DNA from: Phytoseiulus persimilis
Taxonomy: Eukaryota > Arthropoda > Arachnida > Mesostigmata > Phytoseiidae
Direction of reading: 5' to 3'
Assembly (NCBI GenBank): GCA_037576195.1
Contig: CM075102.1
Coordinates: 16,302,745-16,366,744 of the forward strand
DNA length: 64,000 bases
This document shows, one piece after another, positions 56,851 through 64,000 of this stretch (its first letter is position 1; the number at the start of each line of letters is the position of its first letter). The notes beneath the pieces were generated by a model that was given only the letters and a program-made list of their open reading frames with translations, was not told the origin of the DNA and made no database searches. A program made the position numbers and the translations under genes.

Positions 56851-58282
56851 CAACAACAGTTCTTGATGAGACCGCATCGACCTTCGAGCAGTGTTAACCA
56901 TGCGAAGTTTAATAACAGAGGAATTTTGGACAGCTGAGCTCGTGTTGCACTGGACGCCACACAAAAACACCTAGATTAGTCTCGGTTCCCTGTCACTGCA
57001 AAGCAGAGGGAGAGTTTTTCAGACGATCCACCTCACTAGCAGGGTAATGGACCCGAAACGGATTTGGAGTCTTATCCCTGGCGTCCGGAAGGATTTTCAA
57101 CCTCCCTCCAAGGAAAAAAAAAAAGGCTGGGGCCCAGGGGTGCTCGAACTCTGGAAGAACAGAGTCTCACTCCTAAGAGCTCAAAAAATCCAGGGCCATC
57201 AGAATTACCCGCTGCCATCAAACAGTCTCAACGGCCTCCCTGTGCCTGATCGCAGCCCCCATCCCATGGTCTTTTCTGGTTGCTGAAAGGTTTGATATGA
57301 AATCTTCGTAATAAGAGAGGAGCGTGGTCGATGGTAATACGATCTTGACGGTTTTCGTACCTCTTGATCTTGATGACTTCAGTCCTGATAGTGCTCTTCG
57401 TCATTAGGTTACAGACTTTACCCAATCCTGCTTGAACTTATCCCGTAGTTTCCCCGTCGAGGAACCGACACAGGTATTCTTTCAAACGAAATGTCTACCC
57501 TGCCCGCAACCACCAACCACATGATTCCGCCAAGGAGGTCTCTGAACTTCGGCTGATTCGTTGGTCCTGCTGATTTGATTGAGTGGATGAATGCGTCAGA
57601 AGGGGCATTGGCGCAGCCGGGATTCTCCTTGGGGAGGGGGTGAGTTCTGTTTTCCGTCCGCCTACCTTCCACGCGTTCTGGAAAACCTCGAAGAAATCTT
57701 TGCTTTATCCTCTACCGAAACATTCATAGAGAATCCATGAATTCTATCCATTTATAGAGTCCAACGAGAATGGTCGGATCGCCATGTAAACAACAACAGG
57801 AAAGCTTGCGTTCGACTCCGAAGCTCAGAAGCGAGGCGTTGAGGTTTTTGTTCCTCATGTAATTGAAGAGCCCAGATGCAAAACTTCGCCACTACAAATT
57901 CCTAAAAGTCAAGTTGTCAGTCGGAAATTCACCGAACTGAGTTTCTATAACATTACTAGGCGCTTTCTTTGGCAACGCAAAAAGTGGAGGGAAACAAGGA
58001 GTGAAGGGTTTTCGAAAAAAACGCAAGATAACGCTATCGGAAATCGGTTGAGTTGGTTTCTGACTGACAACTCGACTTTCAAAAAATTGGAGTTACGACA
58101 TTTTGCAACTTGGCTCTCCAATCCAGGATCGATGGTCTTCATTGACCGCCTTCTTTTACCACATGACACCAGCCAACTGGAGCCGGCTGCGGTTCCTAGC
58201 GTAGAGGCACTTTCCTCTCTCTCTTCATTGGGCCAGTATCGTTTCTGAAGCAATCTTTGGCTTATCGGTACATGTTATCAGT
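56851..58282. other. No gene seen
   Basis: No coding family or element recognised. Confidence 0.35.
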
Positions 58283-58775
58283 CAGAGAGTCGAATCACTT
58301 TTGATTCGAATCAAGAAACATCGAATCAAAAGTGATTCGAATCAAGATCGATCATCTGATTCGAATCACACGATTCGAATCAAAATTTGATTCGAATCAT
58401 TTTCTGATTCGAATCCTTACTACATATAATCGGCTTAGTCCGGGACCAGTCTGACCATACTTTTCAAAAGCTGGAGGGGTGATTGCGAGTTGGGAAGCAA
58501 TGCTCAGATTGGTCTCGGAATCACCCCTCCAGAGTTGGAAAGTAATGTGCGGACAAACTGACAAACTAAGCCGATCATATATAGTAGGGATTCGAATCAG
58601 AAAATGACTCGAATCAAAATTTGATTCGAGGCACGTGATTCGAGTCCTCTGATTCGAATCAAAAATGATTCGAATCAGAATAATCGAATCAGAATGATTC
58701 GACTCAGAAGCTATCGAATCACGTGATTCGAATCCAATGATTCGAATCAAAATGATTCGAATCTGCCCAACTCTG
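58283..58775. mobile_element. hAT-type MITE with ATTCGAATC arms and perfect 8-bp target duplication
   Basis: The element lies between two copies of TTATCAGT (58275-58282 and 58776-58783). The right end, reverse-complemented, is CAGAGTTGGGCAGATTCGAA, a hAT-type end; the left end is a shortened CAGAGAGTCGAATCA. Both arms are dense tandem GATTCGAATC units. The core (about 58420-58587) is itself an inverted repeat beginning and ending with TACTA.ATATAATCGGCTTAG-like sequence, and carries the 45-bp type module in both orientations. It has no coding capacity. Confidence 0.88.
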
Positions 58776-59194
58776 TTATCAGTTTTCTGTGTAGCAGTTT
58801 GCTCGATACTGATCGAAGATTCTGACTGAAATTAAGGCATATTGTCGCAGATTGGAAAATGTCTCCAGCTGTCTCTGGAGTTTCTCTCGTTGGTTTTGCT
58901 CCAGCTTCATGAATATCACTTTGAAGCGCTTCATCGTGACTGTTAAGAGCTCGTGTTGTGGTTCGCACTTCGGCTCCTCGAAATCGACGTTTAATCGTTG
59001 GATCCTTCCTCCGGATGTTTATGAAGCCCTTGTAATGGATTGCGTATCAGCTTCTCGAATCTGACTCAGAACTGCGTCTTGTCTCGCAGACGGTCCTGCA
59101 CGCTCTTAGACACTCGAAAACGGTCTTGCGAATTCTCGAAGACGGCCTCGTAGGCGCTCGTAGACAATCGTATGCGTTGAATCATCCCTATTAA

Positions 59195-59362
59195 CTCCGA
59201 AAAGTATGGTCGAATCGACGCCGGAATCAGCTCAACAGACTCCGGAAAGTATTACCAGATCGATGCCAGAATCTCCTCCTTGGACTCCTGAAAATGTGAT
59301 CAGATCGACCTCGGAATCCCTTCCTCAGACTCCAAAATGCATCGACAGATCGACCCCGGCCA
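59195..59362 (+). repeat. 45-bp module in a 3.7-unit tandem array
   Basis: Units start at 59195, 59240, 59285 and 59330 with an exact 45-bp period and clear divergence between units. The array is followed by CAAACTGACAAAGTAC, echoing the ACAAACTGACAAACT tail seen at the 52.1 and 58.5 kb copies. Confidence 0.85.
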
Positions 59363-60639
59363 AACTGACAAAGTACAAAAAAAGCCTCCGAGAGAACGGA
59401 ATGCTCGAAGACTTTGTGTTCGAGATCGGGAAGATATGGAGACTTCGGTTTCATTCCGTCGGAAAGTGCTTTAAAATTGTATCCTTCATCCTGCAAAGTT
59501 CTACTACATGGAAGAGAATTGTATGCAGACTCAAATATACAGAACACTAGGGAGCCATGCGAGTTGAGGGAAATATTCACGCTAGGCGCACCTGAGACCC
59601 ATCTATTATGCATGCAGATATCAGCCCGATCGAGAGAGTCCAAATGATAACGAGCAGCAATTCTTCATCCTGGACGCCTCTGACGGTTGTCATGCCTGCG
59701 GCGCTACAGTCGATGAGCTTGAGCTCAGTGATGGAAAGCTTCAGCATATCTTACATCCGAGCTGATGGATGGAAATGTGTGTGTAAGGTTCACCCGGGAC
59801 CCATCTATCATGCATACGTTCGCAGTTCAAAGTTTTGACCAAGGGGAGGAGGATCCAGCCGACTCTGGACGAATATTCTTTGCTAATCGACTCCACACAG
59901 CAGCTCGAACGGGATGATCGGCAGATCGAGCCCGGCCAACGACATCGATCGGAACTTGTCATCATTGGTCAGACACCGGGAACTCGGAAACGTGCTTGAC
60001 CACTCGGGACTTCTGAAGCGCTTGAAGTCAGTTGAAGGCTTTCGAGTTGAAAGACTTAGAGCACGTGCGAAATGATCTCGCTGCATCGTCGCCGATCCCA
60101 TCACGTATCTCGTGGCGAACCCTGGCGATGTTTTCTCCGCGGCGGCGAGTTTGTCAGGAATCAGGAGCAAGTCAAACGTGGAGATACACTGATCAAACTC
60201 GATCTTGCCTAAAAAACACTCCCAGCCGATGCAAATCGACCCTGAGTCCGGATAGGACACTTCCCTCGCGAATAAGTGTAATGGTTGGAGCCGCTCACGG
60301 TGACCTGGTGTTCCCGACGAGGAACTTATCTATACCGATGTTTTTCCTCGGTCCATTGTTCGATGGCTGCCATTGTCTGAATACGTTACCGAGCCGTTAT
60401 AGGAGCGCGTGGGCCCGGAAGGTTCAAAATGATTCGATCCAACTTCCTTTCAGGGGAAGAGATGCGAAGTTTTCCCGAAACGGTCCCAATTCTCTCGCGC
60501 TTGGACTGCCTAGACAGACAAATATCCATCTCGTTCCATCTCGAATGAAACTGCTCTCCAAGAATCTGAGGTGATCGGGCCAAAGGTGATACTAGCCTAG
60601 ATCGCGGCGTCTAGGCGAATTTCGCTTGTGCTCAAAAAT
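59363..60639. other. No gene seen; a diverged duplicated motif
   Basis: Plus 59590-59620 and 59795-59825 both contain GACCCATCTAT.ATGCAT within similar context, suggesting an old local duplication. No coding family can be named. Confidence 0.35.
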
Positions 60640-61390
60640 TAGATGGAGTGTTCCCCCATATTGTTATTCGTCGATCCGCTCGCCTTGAGGGTGACTGAAT
60701 GGCCAGCAGATCGGTGGATCTTACGAAAGTCTCCACGTACAGGAGCGATTGGCTGGCCGATTGGTCTTCGGAGGTCGCGCACGAGTCAACTACTAGGAGG
60801 AGTAGGTTCGGCGCATCGGGGATGAGACATCCTAGCAACCATTCTTCCATGAGCTTATTCGTCAAGATAGGGGAAGTGTGACGTTCTACGACCGAATTTC
60901 AGGCGGTGTTTCGGAAAATTTGGGGAAACTGGCCGTTCTGTTCTTCCAGGATGAAGAACAGCTTCGGTGAGAGGCGTCCATCCGCGAAGAGGTGTTGCTT
61001 CAGCGAGTACGACTGCGTTGCTTAGCTCTCGCTCTGTACAATGCGTTCCACAGTTCCCGAGCCAGCACCAGCAAGAGCTCGATCGGATGGCTTCGTCCAG
61101 CCGCTTCGATCTAAACTCACCACTAGCCACGGCTCCAACTGAAAAACATCAGTCAGTACTCCGATCACTGCCACTGATTGACGGCCTGCTTGTTGAAATG
61201 CTGCGCAGTCTATGCGAGACCGACGGGAAACGATCATGCTTATACGACTTGATACAATGCTACTCTTAATCTTAAAGTTCGTGAACCAGCGCAGAGAAGC
61301 ACTGAACCAAGGAATTTTCAATTCTTCATTCAGGTTCTGAGCAATTATTGGGAGGGCGATGTCGTGGAGTGTGATTCTTGCTTCCATCTT
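60640..61390 (-). pseudogene. Broken pogo/Tigger-like transposase
   Basis: Reading the minus strand from 61387: an HTH/CENP-B-like part (ALPIIAQNLNEELKIPWFSA, SLRWFTNFKIK), a linker with VSRRSRIDCAAFQQAG, a SLDRSGW block matching the usual DQSGF motif, then after a frameshift HLFADGRLSPKLFFILEEQN (first catalytic Asp region), an in-frame TGA, and MEEWLLGCLIPDAPNLLLLV with VVDSC (second Asp region). The third acid and C-terminus are lost. It belongs to the same superfamily as the ORF at 46.8 kb but is a separate, older copy. Confidence 0.7.
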
Positions 61391-62508
61391 TGAAAATGTG
61401 AGGTCCCACAGAGAATCAGAGAGAAACCTCGACTGCCGGAGGCGATCTATGCAGGATCCTGGATGTGTTCCAAAGTCAAGGAGTCAGTCAAGATCACTCG
61501 AGATGCGGTTGAATGAAGAGTGGTCGGTTATCGATGATAATGATCGATATCTTTGTTTGGGCAATCTCTACATTGACAGCGCTTTTTCACTCGATCGACT
61601 CTAGCAGAAGTGTCACTGCTGATTTTGTCTGAAAGCTTGATATCTGCACGGGTAGCATGAACAACATTTGAGGCAACTCCGAATCACTGAACCGAGATCG
61701 CCATAACGTTTGGAGAAAACATCGTAGGTGTCGCTCATGAAAAGCACGAGCTCTTTGAACAAGTCGGAACGTTTCCCGCTTTCAGAGAGCCTCGCTTGTG
61801 AATATCGTTCCCACTCTCCGACACGTTGTCTCAAGTCGAGATATTTGAACGCGCCATGGTCTCAAGTTGCCGCAATGAGAGAATCGGAAGATGGTTTGAA
61901 GATCTGACACTCCGTGTTGCGAATCCCTCACCGGTGGGGCTCATTCAGCTTAGCTCAATAAAGGAACCGTAGAGTACTGGTACAATCATCGCTCGTCTTC
62001 GCTCGTGGTCGTCGAGTCTAGGAATTCAGACGGAAAATATCTTTGAAAGTCGAAGAAGGAAGTCGTAGGAAAACTGACATGTGTATGAACCGCGAGCTCT
62101 TTACGTGAGCATTGAGCCCAAGTCCCGATCTCTGAGCAATCAAAGTTAGAAACTGCTGGTAGGAGGTCGAGGAGGCGAAGGGAGAGACCTTTGATGACAG
62201 ATTTCTCGAAAAGCTCATGAACGAAGTACCCGAATACATAGGTCGCAACCACACATACACTCGAAATCTATGAACACTCTGAATACAGAATCTGTTAGCT
62301 CGTTCTCGATGAACTTCCACGCGATGGATCGGATCGTCGTCGAACCAACGGCAAGTTGTGGGGCGACTCACAAGGGAGGACATATTATAGTTCATGCCGA
62401 GGTCTATCTGACCATACCATTTGAGGACCATGGAGGTGCTTCCGGGATTGATCTGACCAAATCTTTCCGGAGTTCATGACGGATAATCCGTAACTGGATG
62501 TACGGGTT
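61391..62508. other. No gene seen; two reversed 45-bp modules
   Basis: No coding family recognised. Two minus-strand copies of the 45-bp type module occupy about 62392-62477. Confidence 0.4.
62392..62477 (-). repeat. 45-bp module, two units, minus orientation
   Basis: On the minus strand the units read CTCCGGAAAGATTTGGTCAG... and ...AAATGGTATGGTCAGATAG, with CACCTCC between them. This is the same family as the plus copies at 52.1 and 59.2 kb. Confidence 0.7.
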
Positions 62509-63556
62509 GGTCATCGTAAGTCGGGAATTTTCTTACTCTCTCTTCTTTTGCTCATAAATCGGTGAAAAATTATCCGATTCTGGACTTTTTTTTTCATTCG
62601 ATAGCTGGAAGGATGGCGCATCTTTTTCTCCTCGACTTTTGTGAATCGGTAGACAACTGAATTTCGCAAATTGGCTCAAATATTGCCTTTTTTTTCAAGT
62701 TTTTCAAAAAAAACAGTCGGCAAACTTCTGAAGTCGACCGATCGAATTCGTAAGTGTCAAGGTCGACGCAGGATAGGATGCTGCTCAAACGCCCGGCAAC
62801 TCCAGATTTCTAGCTCGGGACCTGTGAGGAGGACGAAAGATCGTTTCAACCTTGACCTCAAGATCGACCTCCTGACAAGATCGCGTCCTCTTTGCATTTT
62901 GGCCCTTAACCCCTCAGGGAAGCCGAATTCGGGAAATTTCCCAATGGCAAAAAGCTCTTAGATTGGTCCAGACTACCCGACCAGGGTGTTGGCGGGTCGA
63001 TCCGAGAACTTTTTTTCCCCCCCCGCAAATCCCGCCTCCTCAATTTTTTGAAAAAGTTGTCGGATCGACCCGTTAACTTCTTCGTCAGGTAGTTTGGACC
63101 AATCTAAGAACTTTTTGCTATCGGAAAATTTCCCGAATTCGGATTCCCTGAGGAGTTAAGGGCCGAAATGCAAAGAGGACGCGATCTTGTCAGGAGGTCG
63201 ATCTTGAGGTCAAGGTTGGAACGATCGTTCGTCCTCCTCACAGGTCCTGAGCTAGAAATCTGGAGCTGCCGGGCGTTTGAGCAGCATCCAATCCTGCGTC
63301 GACCTTGACACTTACGAATTCGATCGGTCGACTTCAGAAGTTTGCCGACTGTTTTTTTTGAAAAACTTGAAAGAAAAAAGGCAATCTTTGAGCCGATTTG
63401 CGGAATTCAGTTTTCAGACTCACAAAAATCGAGAAGAAAAAGATGCACCATCCTTCCAGCTATCGAATGAATAAAGAAAGTCCAGCATCGGATAATTTTT
63501 CACCGATTTATGAGCAAAACAAGAGAGAGTAAGAAAATTCCCGACTTACGATGACC
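62509..63556. mobile_element. 1-kb near-perfect palindromic (foldback-type) element
   Basis: Two arms of about 495 bp (62509-63003 and 63060-63556) are reverse complements with only scattered differences, around a short centre of T and C tracts. The ends read GGTCATCGTAAGTCGGGAAT and its complement. Both arms contain the blocks GATCGACCTCCTGACAAGAT and AGATTGGTCCA. There is no ORF of note. The whole unit would snap back into one hairpin as single strand. A partial relative is at 39.0 kb. No clear target duplication was found. Confidence 0.85.
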
Positions 63557-63962
63557 ACCCTTTTTGTTTTTCGGCTGAACCTCTCAGCCAGCCCTCAGGA
63601 GTGCACCGGAATCACCGGAGCATTGCTTCAGTAACACTCCCTATCGCCTCGCAAATCCCATTGCGGGCGGTGGGCTTGGGTCTTAAGATGGTTCAGATTC
63701 AATTCTGATATGAATTAAATCCTCTATTTACCACATAAGAAAGATTTTAGCGCAGAAATGCGCTTTTCTTCGGGCGTGTTTACTGGGGTGTAACTGGGAG
63801 TGGAACGAAGAAATGGGAACGAAAAAATCGCAGCGGGAGGCCTTTAAGATTCTTTCCGGAGCGAGGGAAATTTGAATTCGAGTTGAATTTCATGTGGTGA
63901 ATCTCCGTGTCTCGTCATAGGTCAATGACGATGGAGTGATGGTTGTTAAAGTATTGTCCGTT

Positions 63963-64000
63963 CCGGAATCACACCTCCAGACTTGAAAAGTGAAGGTCGG
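63963..64000 (+). repeat. 45-bp module cut by the window end
   Basis: CCGGAATCACACCTCCAGAC followed by TTGAAAAGTGAAGGTCGG is the second half of one unit and the first half of the next. The array probably continues beyond the window. Confidence 0.6.

Noticed and set aside
58283-58775. GATTCGAATC clusters resembling tRNA T-loop sequence
   Set aside because: GTTCGAATC-like matches come from the repeat unit; no acceptor or anticodon stem could be formed.
59883-60260. Minus-strand frame with PIIPFELLCGVD, considered as a retroelement protease
   Set aside because: The protease Asp-Thr/Ser-Gly signature is missing, and the order of residues does not match BEL or gypsy proteases.

Overview
The window is animal nuclear DNA, most likely from an arthropod. 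The evidence is a single-exon gustatory receptor, a CYP3-clan P450 cluster, and spliceosomal introns of about 75-450 bp with GT/AG ends. Retroelement remnants resembling tick and insect LINEs and a pogo-type transposase make a mite or other acarine my best guess, but that is inference. Base composition is near 50% GC. No tRNA, rRNA, CRISPR array or prokaryotic feature was found.

The left part (1-27 kb) is the gene-bearing half. It holds an intronless FCHO/Syp1 endocytic F-BAR gene (+, 1682-3994), a three-exon core-1 galactosyltransferase chaperone (Cosmc-like) gene (+, 6652-8026), the C-terminal exons of the histone mRNA stem-loop binding protein (-, 8962-9460), an intronless membrane SDR/retinol dehydrogenase-like gene (-, 16119-17114), and a 14-exon IFT80 gene (-, 20996-25360). 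I rebuilt IFT80 exon by exon; its upstream region carries a well-formed RFX X-box. Two unrecognised minus-strand ORFs follow at 25.7-26.6 kb.

The middle part (27-46 kb) is a P450 neighbourhood: one intact intronless P450 (33654-35132), a truncated young duplicate whose body is replaced by a GA microsatellite (41496-42011), and two decayed fragments (27.9 kb and 36.24 kb). Around them lie a broken mariner, hAT-type MITEs, a gustatory receptor pseudogene and a LINE tail.

The right part (46-64 kb) is dominated by transposable elements, with one probably intact gustatory receptor (50091-51035). It has a nearly intact pogo/Tigger-like transposase ORF (46798-47796), a broken relative (60.6-61.4 kb), an R1-clade LINE 3' end (56.0-56.85 kb), and several non-autonomous DNA elements whose inverted arms are built of 14-16 bp tandem units. 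Two of these have 9-10 bp flanking direct repeats. There is also a 1-kb near-perfect palindrome (62.5-63.56 kb) and hAT MITEs, one with a perfect 8-bp target duplication. A ~45-bp module containing GTATGGTCAGATCGA recurs at eight sites inside otherwise unrelated elements. This set of array-armed elements sharing a core module is the most unusual thing in the window.
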